Shown in pieces: positions 52,255 to 61,119 of a stretch of 64,000 bases of DNA; the first letter of the stretch is position 1; each line of letters starts with the position of its first letter. Below the pieces are notes generated by a model. That model ran no database searches. It saw only the letters and a program-made list of their open reading frames with translations, and had not been told where the DNA came from. The position numbers and the translations under genes are program-made. This DNA comes from Gemmatimonas sp. (lineage in GTDB: Bacteria > Gemmatimonadota > Gemmatimonadetes > Gemmatimonadales > Gemmatimonadaceae): assembly GCF_027531815.1 (NCBI RefSeq), contig NZ_JAPZSK010000011.1, positions 68,223 to 132,222 on the forward strand, read 5' to 3'.

Positions 52255-55101
52255 TCAGGTGCGCACCATCCAGGTGCCCGACAGGCGTTCGAACAGGCTG
52301 CGCGAGGGGGTGCGCCACGCACTCCATAGCCAGAGCAGGATGGTGCCGACGACGAGCCCCATGACGTACAGGCTGGCCCGCGCCTGCATGCGCATCAACG
52401 ACACGGCCCACAACCCGGCCATGGCGGGTGCCGCAATGAGGAGATGCCGCAGGCACAGGCGCCAACGCGTGGCGGGGGCGCCGCTGTCGTCGACGAGGTC
52501 GAGGCGCAGCAGGCGCAGCATCAGGCCACGTCGCCCGACCACGGCAATCGTCAGGGTGATCAGACTGGTCATCAGCGCCATCGCGAACATGAAGCCGAGG
52601 GCATTTCGCACCCCGAGGGTGATCATTCCGGGTGGCGTCGCGCGGAGCTCCGTGAGCAGGCGCCGGTCCGCCGCCACGCTGTCGCGAGGGACTGGGCGTG
52701 GGTGAGCCGCGAGGAGGGAGTCGAACACCCGCTGCTCCCGCACGGTGAGGCGTTTTCGAACTCCGGCCTGCAGCGCCGCGCGTGTTGAGTCGCCTCCGGC
52801 GGGGACCGCGACGCGCGCGGCCAGATAGGTGGCAAAGGCGTCGCGATCGTCGCGCGCCCCCGCGGCGGACGCCGAGGGCGTCGGATCCGCCGCGATCCAC
52901 GTGGTGAAGTCCACCAGCGCGTCCCGGTCCCGCTCCTGCGTGGTTCTCGTGCCGATGAACCACGCGGTCACACATGCCAGAGACACGGCGCAGACCAGCG
53001 CGGTTCCCAACCGTCTCGCGCGAGAGACGGTGCCGGACACAACACCCGTCGCGGCGATGGCGTCGCGTACGGTGTCGGGCGTCGGGGCTCCCGTCGTGAG
53101 GGCGTCCAGGAGCGCGCGGGCCTTGGGCGGCAACTCCCGTAGCGTGTCCTCGCGCGGGGCGGCGAGAATGGCCTGAGCAAAGTGCCGGAAGGGATGGGGG
53201 CCGTCCGGATCGCCCCCACCATGAGTGGGGGACCCTCCGGCAAGTCGGAACGGCACCCAGAGCAACTGGTCGTCCGGGGCAATCAGCAGACGGGCGCTCG
53301 TACCGTCGGGCATCGGCGCTCCGGTACGCGCCGCCACCTCGGACGTCAGATCCAGGAGCCAGCGGCGGATGACCGGCCACGGGCACGGGCGCTGGAGACG
53401 CTCGCGCAGGGACTCACCGTCCACGGCCGCGTAGACGTCCCAGGATTCCGTGTCCGTGACGACGGTTTCCAGAAAGCGGGGTGCCGAAATGCGTGGCAGG
53501 CGAACGGCGTGCGCGGCGGAACCGACCAGCGGTGCGCCGCTCACCAGCCAGACGGACCGCCCGAGTCCCGGATCTCGAGCCAGCAGGACGGAATCCGGCG
53601 AGTCCAGCTGGGCGCTGACCTGATACTCCCCCACCATCACCATCGGTACCGGCCGGCTCGGCAGTCCTGACCTGGTGTGGTCATCACGCGTCCGTTCCGC
53701 CGTCCTGGGCCGGGTCGTAACCACCCGGGTGCCGGTCCAGCGATCATGTTCGGCGCGCCAGCCGTTGGCCGTGCGCGCCCGCAGGAACAGGAGGGCCGGC
53801 AGCACCCAGAACCACAGGCTATTATGCGTCTCAAGTTGTTCCGCTGACAGCACGCCACCCGCCAGCAGGAGCAGCATGAGCCAGGAATCCGCACTGACCA
53901 CCGCGGCCCGCGCCAGCCCGGCTCGCCATCCCGCGCGTCCGCCCCCGTTGGCGATGACGCGAAGCTTCAGCAGTCGCTTGCCCGGCGTGAACCCGACGAC
54001 GCCCTCCATGATGCCCAGGCCGAGTGCCGCGAGCAGCGGGAGACCGTTCGCTGTCACGGCCTGCCGCACCGCTCCGCCCGCGCCAGGCGCGAGGGTGAGC
54101 GGCGTGGCGAGGACGAGGTCAACCAGCACGACGTCGAGGAACGCGGCCGCAAAGCGGCGCACCGGCTCGGCCGACGTCCAACTCTGGGGCAACGCGGCCT
54201 CCAGCGCCGCCCGAAGCTGGGCGTACGATGCCCACCGCGCGTCGGGTTTTCGCGCCAGACAGGTCATCAGCGTCGCCTCCACCGCAGGGGGCACGCTGAC
54301 GCCGTGGTGGGCGAGCGGCGTCGGATCCTCGCTGACGACCTGGGCGATGAGTCGCGCGGCGCTCGTGGCCGAATAGGGAAACGCACCGGTCAGCAGGTAG
54401 TAGAGCGTCGCCCCCACCGCATAGATGTCCGAGCGGACATCGAGCGCCTCGCCCAGCAGTTGCTCAGGCGACGAGCAGACCGGTGTGCCGATGAACAGCC
54501 CCGTTTGGGTGAGGCGCATCTCCCCAGCCGACTCCACCGGACGGGACAATCCGAAGTCGCCGACCTTCAGCTCGCCCCCGGCCCCCACGAAAATGTTCGA
54601 CGGCTTGATGTCGCGATGGAGAATGCCCTGTCGCTCGGCCGCCTCGAGTCCGGCGATCACCTGCAGCATGTCCTGCACCGCCTCGACCCACGGCAAGGGT
54701 CCGCGTTGCGCGACCTTGTGCTCGAGGGTGCCGCCACCCACGAGCTCCATCGCGATCACCAGACGCCCGTCGATGTCCTCGGTGCGGTAGACGTACACGA
54801 CGTGCGGATGGTCGATGGCGGCAGCCAGCTGGCCCTCCCGCAGGAAGCGCTGGCGATCGGCCTCCGCATCCAGTCCCTGTGCCAGCAGCTTCAGTGCGAC
54901 GACACGCCCGGTCTCATGCTCGCGTGCCGCCCACACCACGCCCATGCCACCACGCCCCAACTCGTGGTCGAGCATGTAGCGGCCGATCACCGCACCCGCG
55001 CCGCAGGCGGTCCCGGTCCTGGCCGCGCTGTCGTGGTCCGGGCCGCGCGAGCCTGAGGGGTCAGTCGTCGAGGGCGTGGGCGACGGCTCGAGTGGTGGCA
55101 T
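52255..55101 (-). CDS. Ser/Thr kinase with two RDD domains and a pseudokinase-like segment
   Basis: The 948-residue product begins with a Hanks-type kinase (about residues 40-310). It has GRGGMG (49-54), the ATP-binding Lys71, HRDIKPSN (162-169) and DFG (182-184), so it should be active. An RDD membrane domain follows (about 315-460), with three helices. Residues about 485-690 look like a second kinase-like lobe, starting GEYQVSAQLDSPDSVLLARD, but with no catalytic motifs. A membrane helix lies near 710-730, and a second RDD domain (about 825-945) ends the protein. I infer a membrane-anchored signalling protein with an inactive partner lobe. The ATG at 55101 leaves a Pro/Ser-rich start. Confidence 0.85.
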   Translation of the reverse strand: MPPLEPSPTPSTTDPSGSRGPDHDSAARTGTACGAGAVIGRYMLDHELGRGGMGVVWAAREHETGRVVALKLLAQGLDAEADRQRFLREGQLAAAIDHPHVVYVYRTEDIDGRLVIAMELVGGGTLEHKVAQRGPLPWVEAVQDMLQVIAGLEAAERQGILHRDIKPSNIFVGAGGELKVGDFGLSRPVESAGEMRLTQTGLFIGTPVCSSPEQLLGEALDVRSDIYAVGATLYYLLTGAFPYSATSAARLIAQVVSEDPTPLAHHGVSVPPAVEATLMTCLARKPDARWASYAQLRAALEAALPQSWTSAEPVRRFAAAFLDVVLVDLVLATPLTLAPGAGGAVRQAVTANGLPLLAALGLGIMEGVVGFTPGKRLLKLRVIANGGGRAGWRAGLARAAVVSADSWLMLLLLAGGVLSAEQLETHNSLWFWVLPALLFLRARTANGWRAEHDRWTGTRVVTTRPRTAERTRDDHTRSGLPSRPVPMVMVGEYQVSAQLDSPDSVLLARDPGLGRSVWLVSGAPLVGSAAHAVRLPRISAPRFLETVVTDTESWDVYAAVDGESLRERLQRPCPWPVIRRWLLDLTSEVAARTGAPMPDGTSARLLIAPDDQLLWVPFRLAGGSPTHGGGDPDGPHPFRHFAQAILAAPREDTLRELPPKARALLDALTTGAPTPDTVRDAIAATGVVSGTVSRARRLGTALVCAVSLACVTAWFIGTRTTQERDRDALVDFTTWIAADPTPSASAAGARDDRDAFATYLAARVAVPAGGDSTRAALQAGVRKRLTVREQRVFDSLLAAHPRPVPRDSVAADRRLLTELRATPPGMITLGVRNALGFMFAMALMTSLITLTIAVVGRRGLMLRLLRLDLVDDSGAPATRWRLCLRHLLIAAPAMAGLWAVSLMRMQARASLYVMGLVVGTILLWLWSAWRTPSRSLFERLSGTWMVRT

Positions 55102-55593
55102 CCGGTGGTCGGGAGTAGGGACAGGGCACGGGCACGCCTGCGGTCAGGCGCTCAGGTCATGCCGCGACCTCCCCCGGTTTCACCGACGTCGAGCAGACAG
55201 GCAGACACAGCAGCAGATGGTTCCTGTCGAGTATATGGCGTGGTCTTCCGCGGCGCGAGCACCGGCGCGGGGCGGGCCGCTCCCGCCGGTCCGCGACATG
55301 AATGGCACCGACACGCGCTGTCCATTCCCCTGCGGAAGGTGCTGGTGTCCGCGGTAGTGAAGCGTGTGCGCCACGCGCCCGTGAATGAGAGCGCATTCAG
55401 CAGAAACATCACCAGAGAACTCCGCTTTGGGCGCCCGTGCTTGTTCGGGGTATTCCCCCCGTTGCATGCCTACCTCGCGTGAATCAACTACGCCCCACCG
55501 GCGCGGGGCCTGCATCAATTTTTGGCAAGAAAAGGCAGCAGATTGGCGAGCTCGGGTTTACCTCGCGCGCAGTGCGCCGGGTATCGCTTCAGT
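55102..55593. other. Intergenic stretch, no gene recognised
   Basis: This 492-bp gap separates the kinase start from the S33 peptidase start. Frames across it are open but lack protein character. An A/T-richer patch at about 55510-55550 may hold the promoter for the peptidase gene, though I see no good match to a consensus. Confidence 0.5.
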
Positions 55594-57033
55594 ATGACTA
55601 CTTCATCTCGTTCCCGCGCCAGACAGCTTGTGTCCAGCTTGGCCCTTGGGGCCGGCATAATCGCCTGCGACAACGATGGGGCCGTTGGCCCGACGCCCGA
55701 CGGATCAGGACGGTTCGCCGCAACGGCGTGCCCACAGCCCCTTCCGCCGGGGCTCAGCGAAGGAACGACCGTGCGCTGCGGGACGCTTACGGTTCCCGAG
55801 AACCACGCGGTGCCCAACGGCAAGTCGATCCAGCTGTCCGTCCTCATCCTCAAGGGGGCGGCCACCGTGACCAAGGATCCCATTGTCCACTTGCAGGGAG
55901 GACCCGGCGGCACCTACAGCAGCTACGCCCAGGTCCTCGGCGGGGAGTTCGGCCTCGGGACCTCCAGGGCAACCGGCCGCGAGATCGTGTTCTTCGATCA
56001 ACGCGGCACCGGCGCTTCGAAGCCGGCGCTCATGTGCAGAGCCAACGAGGAAGCCCCGGCATGCCTCAGTCGGCTGAAGGCAGCGAGCATCGATCTCGCG
56101 GCCTACAACTCCGAGGAGAGTGCGCGGGACGTGGAGATGCTGCGCACGGCGCTGGGCTACGAAAAACTCAACCTGTACGGCCAGTCATACGGTACAGTTT
56201 TGGCGCAGACGGTGATGCGGTTGTTCCCCGGCTCCGTGCGATCCACGATGATCGAGGGCGTTTCATCGGTTCCGTTCGACGCCCAACTCTCCAGCTCACC
56301 CAAGTCCCTCGAGTCGGCGCTCGGGCGCGTCTTCGAGGAATGTGCCGCCGACGCTGCCTGCAAGGCGGCGTACCCGTCGCCCTCCCGGGATCTCGATGAC
56401 ATCTTGCGCGCGCTGGAGGAGGCGGGCGCTGACCCGTCGGGGTTCGTGGGCATTCTCGGCACGCTGACCCAGTTCTCGCAGGGCAAGTCCTACATTCCAT
56501 ACATGCTGCGCGCCGCCGCGACGAATGACGAAGCGAAGTTCAATGCGCTCGCGCCGGTAGTTGAACAGGCCCAGGCTTGTTTAGCTGCGGTTCAGGAGAC
56601 CCTCGCGCTGGGCGCCCTCATCGCGGTGAACTGCTATGATTACGGGCCGCTCGCCACGACCGCGCGGTGGAATGCCGTCAACGGCAGCGCGCGCCCGGCA
56701 TTTCGCGCCGCCAACCCCCAACAGCCGCTGCCCTGTGAGCTGCTGCCGACGTCGAGGGTCTCCGATGCCCACCGGAGTCCGTTCGCCAGCAGCATTCCGA
56801 CACTGCTAATAAGCGGCTCGGCCGATAGCAACACGCCCAAGGAGACCGCCGACGCGCTGGCGCCTTCGCTGAGCAAAGCCTACAAAGTGGTGGTTCCTGG
56901 CTGGGGGCACGTCATTCTGGCGTTCCAAGAGCCGTGCAGCACGAACATCTTTCGCGAGTTCGTCCGAGACCCGTCGCGGGCGCCGAACACATCGTGTCTC
57001 GCGAAAACCACGTTCCCAACGACTATTCGCTGA
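55594..57033 (+). CDS. S33 alpha/beta hydrolase lipoprotein (tripeptidyl aminopeptidase-like)
   Basis: The 479-residue product has a lipobox (LGAGIIAC, then DND) and a complete S33 peptidase. The oxyanion motif is HLQGGPGG, FFDQRGTGAS follows, the nucleophile elbow is GQSYGT, the Asp is in SGSADSNTP and the His in PGWGHV. Related enzymes (TAP, proline iminopeptidase) remove N-terminal residues from peptides. The Cys-rich C-terminal region is typical of the TAP-like C-terminal domain. The ATG at 55594 is used since residues upstream in frame look non-coding. It fits the exported peptide-degrading theme of the window. Confidence 0.9.
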   Translation: MTTSSRSRARQLVSSLALGAGIIACDNDGAVGPTPDGSGRFAATACPQPLPPGLSEGTTVRCGTLTVPENHAVPNGKSIQLSVLILKGAATVTKDPIVHLQGGPGGTYSSYAQVLGGEFGLGTSRATGREIVFFDQRGTGASKPALMCRANEEAPACLSRLKAASIDLAAYNSEESARDVEMLRTALGYEKLNLYGQSYGTVLAQTVMRLFPGSVRSTMIEGVSSVPFDAQLSSSPKSLESALGRVFEECAADAACKAAYPSPSRDLDDILRALEEAGADPSGFVGILGTLTQFSQGKSYIPYMLRAAATNDEAKFNALAPVVEQAQACLAAVQETLALGALIAVNCYDYGPLATTARWNAVNGSARPAFRAANPQQPLPCELLPTSRVSDAHRSPFASSIPTLLISGSADSNTPKETADALAPSLSKAYKVVVPGWGHVILAFQEPCSTNIFREFVRDPSRAPNTSCLAKTTFPTTIR

Positions 57034-57314
57034 CCCGTGCGCCAAGTCGCTGTGCCGCCAGTGCATCCCCCGGGACGCACTGGCCCCCCGGGAAGTCGCG
57101 ACGGCAACTCAAGTTCGCTGACCCAGTGGTCGACCCTTCAAAGGCGGTGTGTCCGATGTGTCTCATTCGGACGTGTCGACTTGGTGCCACGTAGGTCCCG
57201 ACGCAATGTTTTCACGTCGGGCTGTACAGGAGACGTTTGGGGCATGCTGGACGCTGCCACAGACGGCAGTTGCGTCGCCGCAACGCTGCAGGAAATTGCG
57301 CCGAGCCCAGCAGG

Positions 57315-58325
57315 ATGCCCCGGGCGATGAGTCCCGCCAGCAGTGCGGTGGTGTCGATCGCCAAGTTCGCGTCGGTGCTGCGTGCCGCGGAAGCAGTCGA
57401 TCTGGACATGACGGTCGAACGTACCACTCTTGGCATCGCCGCCGACATTGGCTCTGACGTCGTCGGCTTCTTGCCGGTCGAGGCGTACCTCGCCATGTGG
57501 GAGCGGCTGATGCGGCGGCACCGGAACCCTGCCTTGCCGATGCTGGTTGCGCGGGTGCCGGTGGAGACACATGGCCTCATCGGCTTCTTGGCGGTCACCA
57601 GCGAGACGCTGGGCGAATCGCTGGAACGCGCCATTCGCTTCCAGCGGCTGTGGGGAAGCCTGGACCAATGGTCGCTTCCGGAGTATCTGGGCGACCGGGT
57701 CATGCTTGGCTGGAGATCGAGCGGTCCGGCCTCGCGGCTCGGCGTTCGCGCCGCCGCCGAGTACGCTGCCGCCAGCATGTGGGTCGGGCTGCAGGCCGTT
57801 GTCGGTACGACACTGCTGGCCCGGCAGATCGCATTTTCGCACGCGATGCCTGCGGACGTGACGGCGCACGCGGCGGTATTCGGGGTCGCGCCGATATTCG
57901 GCGCCACGCGAACATCGATCGAGTTCGACCGGGCCGTTCTCGGAGCGTCGCTTCCCAAGGCCATCCCGCAGCTTTCGTCCTATCTCGAACGTCAATGTGT
58001 CTCGCTGCTCACCCACTCACCTTCCCCATCGCCGACGGTCATCCGGGCGAAGACCGTGCTTCGGCAGGCGATGCTGCACGGCGTCAAGCCGTCCGCTATG
58101 CTCCTCGCGAGGCAGCTCAACATGAGTCACCGCACCTTGCTGCGTCGGCTGGCGGACGAGGGGCAGACCTATCGCGGTACGCTCGATGAAGCCCGGCAGG
58201 ATCTCCTCCGCGCCGATCGCGGCGAGATCCACGCGACGACGACGCAGCAGGCGGCGCTGCTCGGCTTCTCCAGCGTGAGCGCGTTCCATCGGGCTCGCCG
58301 CCGGTGGGTGGGCGGCGACAGTTAG
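57315..58325 (+). CDS. AraC-family regulator with Arabinose_bd domain
   Basis: This 336-residue regulator has an N-terminal Arabinose_bd domain of the ArgR/OruR-type (about residues 20-205, with GLIGFLAVTSETLGESLERAIRFQRLW) and a C-terminal AraC helix-turn-helix (about 245-335, with LNMSHRTLLRRLADEGQTYR and ALLGFSSVSAFHRARRRW). It likely controls a nearby catabolic or transport gene in response to a small molecule. I used ATG 57315; ATG 57327 is possible, and the 281 bp before it hold nothing I recognise. The next gene (58461) is on the same strand 135 bp downstream and may be its target. Confidence 0.85.
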   Translation: MPRAMSPASSAVVSIAKFASVLRAAEAVDLDMTVERTTLGIAADIGSDVVGFLPVEAYLAMWERLMRRHRNPALPMLVARVPVETHGLIGFLAVTSETLGESLERAIRFQRLWGSLDQWSLPEYLGDRVMLGWRSSGPASRLGVRAAAEYAAASMWVGLQAVVGTTLLARQIAFSHAMPADVTAHAAVFGVAPIFGATRTSIEFDRAVLGASLPKAIPQLSSYLERQCVSLLTHSPSPSPTVIRAKTVLRQAMLHGVKPSAMLLARQLNMSHRTLLRRLADEGQTYRGTLDEARQDLLRADRGEIHATTTQQAALLGFSSVSAFHRARRRWVGGDS

Positions 58326-58460
58326 CCCTCAGGGCCGGCGCGAGCCCGCACGACCGTTGGCCCCGACCGTCGTGTCCCGCCGGGATGCGCAGGTCCACGG
58401 GAAGTTCCCAGAGTCAATGGTTTGCCCCGACGTGATCTCTCGGGCTGATGCAGAAGCAGC

Positions 58461-59375
58461 ATGCCATCTCTCAACCCTTCCCAATTTCATCGCATGAGCA
58501 ACCCGGCGCGCAACACCCTGATCACAAGCGTGCTTCTCGTTGCTGGTGCCCGGCTCGAGGCGCAGCCCGCACGCGAGCCCAAGGCCGGGCAAGTACAGAT
58601 CACGGTCGCGCACAGTTTGCTACCTATACAGCGTGAGGCGGCTCAGGTCGTGTTTCGCTACGTCGATGGCATGGCCAATGGGGCCTACCCAGTCGACACC
58701 ATCTCCTCGAACTATCGGTTGAGCCAGCGGGCATTCGCTCAGGCCATCACCCTCGGAGTGCAGTACGCGGTGACCGATCACGTCAGGACATCGTTCAGCG
58801 TCCGGCCTTATCTCAACTCATTCCTGTCCAATAGGGCCAAGAACGGACAGGTGTATGGGGTGCAGTTCGATGTGGGAGCCGACTACATGCTTCGGTTCTC
58901 AGATGGTGTCGGTCTGGCCGTTGGCAGCGCCGTTTCCAGGGTGATTGGGGGCTATGGCATCACATCGGGGGGACCAAGAAACAAGGACTACCTGATGGTG
59001 GATCAGACCAAGCTTTACGATCAGGATATCGGGTTTCACGTCGTAGACCAGGCGTGGGCGGTAGCGCCACGTATCGGCCTGCATGTGCGCGCAAAGCACA
59101 ACAGCGTCCTGTTTGCCAACACTGGCGTTCAGCTGGCATTTGCCCGAACTAGCCGCATCAACATCGCCGGTACCGTGAAAGAGGGCGATGAAAAGTGGAC
59201 CAGCAGGACGTTCTCGGACCCCGACCTGTTGTTACGCGTCGATGACCAGAGAGTTGAGGACGGCATGAGCAACCAGCTGCCATACCGCTTTTCGGGAATG
59301 CAGCTTGATCTTGGGGCGGCCTTCACATTCAGGAGCAAGAAGGACCGTTCGGGAAATGCCGCTCAGGCGAAGTAG
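58461..59375 (+). CDS. Predicted barrel protein, lower G+C
   Basis: I do not recognise this 304-residue protein. A signal peptide ends near ARLEAQ, and the body is a series of amphipathic strands with a closing LDLGAAFTFRSKK, as in outer-membrane barrels. Base use is visibly lower in G+C than in neighbouring genes (for example codons for YDQDIGFHVVDQAW), hinting at transfer. ATG 58494 would give a shorter start and may be right. It lies between an AraC regulator and an IS30 transposase remnant. Confidence 0.6.
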   Translation: MPSLNPSQFHRMSNPARNTLITSVLLVAGARLEAQPAREPKAGQVQITVAHSLLPIQREAAQVVFRYVDGMANGAYPVDTISSNYRLSQRAFAQAITLGVQYAVTDHVRTSFSVRPYLNSFLSNRAKNGQVYGVQFDVGADYMLRFSDGVGLAVGSAVSRVIGGYGITSGGPRNKDYLMVDQTKLYDQDIGFHVVDQAWAVAPRIGLHVRAKHNSVLFANTGVQLAFARTSRINIAGTVKEGDEKWTSRTFSDPDLLLRVDDQRVEDGMSNQLPYRFSGMQLDLGAAFTFRSKKDRSGNAAQAK

Positions 59376-59476
59376 GTCTCGTTTCGGCGGCATCTACAGC
59401 CAGCCACCCGCCTGACCGATCCCCGCACCATGAGGTATGTGGCGTACGGATGATCTAGCACCAGCTTCAGTGCGAG

Positions 59477-59790
59477 GGCGTCACCGTGCCCCGCGAGCGG
59501 CGGACCGTGCTTGGTGTCGGTGACACGCATGCCCGGCGTATGCCCCGCCATGCGCGGGAGATGCAGCAAGAGCGTGAAGCAACTGGTCCGCTCCACGAGC
59601 GTGCCGATGGCCGAGCCCTCAAGGCGTGGCAGGCGAAGTGCCCGCCCGGTACGCAAGCACGCCGTGAGTTCCCCACGCAGCGCCCCCCGACCTTGGATGT
59701 ACAGGGCTTGGTAAATCGCTTCCGCGCTTCCGCGCTACTGCGCATCGTGGGATCGTCGGGAACATCGAGCATCAGCCGGTACGCGATCGG
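59477..59790 (-). pseudogene. Remnant of an IS30-family transposase
   Basis: Read on the minus strand, AYRLMLDVPDDPTMR is in one frame. After a frameshift, QALYIQGRGALRGELTACLRTGRALRLPR, then EGSAIGTLVERTSCFTLLLHLPRMAGH and GPPLAGHGDA are in another. These match successive blocks of IS30 transposases, but about 30 residues between RALRLPR and SAIGTLVERT are missing, including the first catalytic Asp region. It is a broken fragment; I found no terminal inverted repeats. The rest of the 557-bp gap (59376-59932) shows nothing else I can name. Confidence 0.75.
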
Positions 59791-59932
59791 CGCGCGGCTC
59801 CAGGCACGGCCCCAGCGGCGGTGCTGTCGTCGCCTCCGCATACATCGTGTTGCGCCGCCGGGGCTCCTCCTCGAATTCCTTCGTCCGGGTCGCCAGCGCG
59901 GCGACCAGGCGTCTGCACCCGGCCTGCCACCT

Positions 59933-60997
59933 TCAGTACATCACCCCGTTCGACGACGTCAGGACGCCGGCCCTTGCCGTGACGGAGTACACGGGGCCCG
60001 GGGCCGTCCAGCTGGCGGCATCGAAGGTGCCGCCGATTGGCACCCGCGCGACCGTCATGGCGTGGTAGGTGAGTGGGGCCGACAGCGTGCCACGGGGCGA
60101 CGGCGGCGGGGTCAGCAGATACACGCCACCTCCCGCGCCGAACACGGTTGCCCGGTGATTCGCCGCGAGGCCAACGGCGGACCCTTCGTCAACGGCGAGC
60201 CCCCGCGGCGCGCGGGCACCATCGTCGGCCTGCAGCCGAGCCAGGAAGGTGTAGAGGCGCCCCATGCGATCGCGGGTCACGAAGTGCGGCTCGGCGATCA
60301 CGTTGGCCAGCAGCGGGACGTCGAACAGGTCCTTCGCGAATGTGATCGAGCGGTCGTAGGGATTTGCCAGCGCCACGCCCGAGGTGGTGGACGTGAGCTG
60401 GGCGGAGTAGATGTGCCCCGCGAGGACGTTGAGCCCAGCGCTGGTCCCCCCGATCGGATAGCCCTGGGCAACCCGCGTGTTGACCGCGCGCTGGAGGCGT
60501 GTGCCGGTCCAGCGGTTCACATACGTGGACTGGTCACCGCCGGCGAGGAAGAGTACCTCGGCACGCGCGATGGCCGCCGCCACACTATCGCTGTTGGCGC
60601 CCTCGGTGGAGGTGATCACGTACGTCGCGACCGAATTGGCTCCCAGCCGTTCGAGGAAGCTGTTGTAGCCGTCGCTGCCGCTGGTGCGCAACACGACCAC
60701 ATCGCCGAAGTACGGCTGGCCCCCGCGGGTGATTCCGGCAACGCCGCCCTGGGCCAGAAGCCACGCCATGCCCACCGCGTCATCGGTGCCGCCACCGGCC
60801 AGATAGACACCACCGGCCGGCGAGGCGGTGGCATTGGGCGTGCCCGTCACGTACGCCGTGTAGCCGGTCGGCAGGGCGCCAATTGGTGACGTCGGCGGGG
60901 GCACCGGATCGCCGACACCGCCGCACGCCGCCAGCAGGAGCCCGAACGCCGCGCTCGCCACCATCATCTGCCCGCCGCGCGCGGGCACGCTGCGCAT
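59933..60997 (-). CDS. Cyanophycinase-like (S51) lipoprotein
   Basis: The 354-residue product has a lipobox (LLLAAC, Cys25) and an S51-type fold. The nucleophile Ser166 is in PIGGTSAGLN, the GGDQ block is at 143-146 and AEPHFVTRDRMGRL matches the cyanophycinase HF-R-R block. Cyanophycinases hydrolyse cyanophycin, an arginine-aspartate polymer, to dipeptides. The protein is exported, so it could degrade external polymer or peptides. There is no cyanophycin synthetase here. I chose ATG 60997, which gives the shortest n-region; the frame stays open to 61531 with an ATG at 61072. Confidence 0.83.
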   Translation of the reverse strand: MRSVPARGGQMMVASAAFGLLLAACGGVGDPVPPPTSPIGALPTGYTAYVTGTPNATASPAGGVYLAGGGTDDAVGMAWLLAQGGVAGITRGGQPYFGDVVVLRTSGSDGYNSFLERLGANSVATYVITSTEGANSDSVAAAIARAEVLFLAGGDQSTYVNRWTGTRLQRAVNTRVAQGYPIGGTSAGLNVLAGHIYSAQLTSTTSGVALANPYDRSITFAKDLFDVPLLANVIAEPHFVTRDRMGRLYTFLARLQADDGARAPRGLAVDEGSAVGLAANHRATVFGAGGGVYLLTPPPSPRGTLSAPLTYHAMTVARVPIGGTFDAASWTAPGPVYSVTARAGVLTSSNGVMY

Positions 60998-61119
60998 CAG
61001 GCGCGAGCAGCGGCACACGGCGAAGGCGGTCGGTGGCGTGCGGGCACCGCGATCGCGGGCGACGGCTGGCATGGTGGCAATCTTGCGGCCGAGAGCCCGC
61101 CCGACAAGAATCCGGCCGC

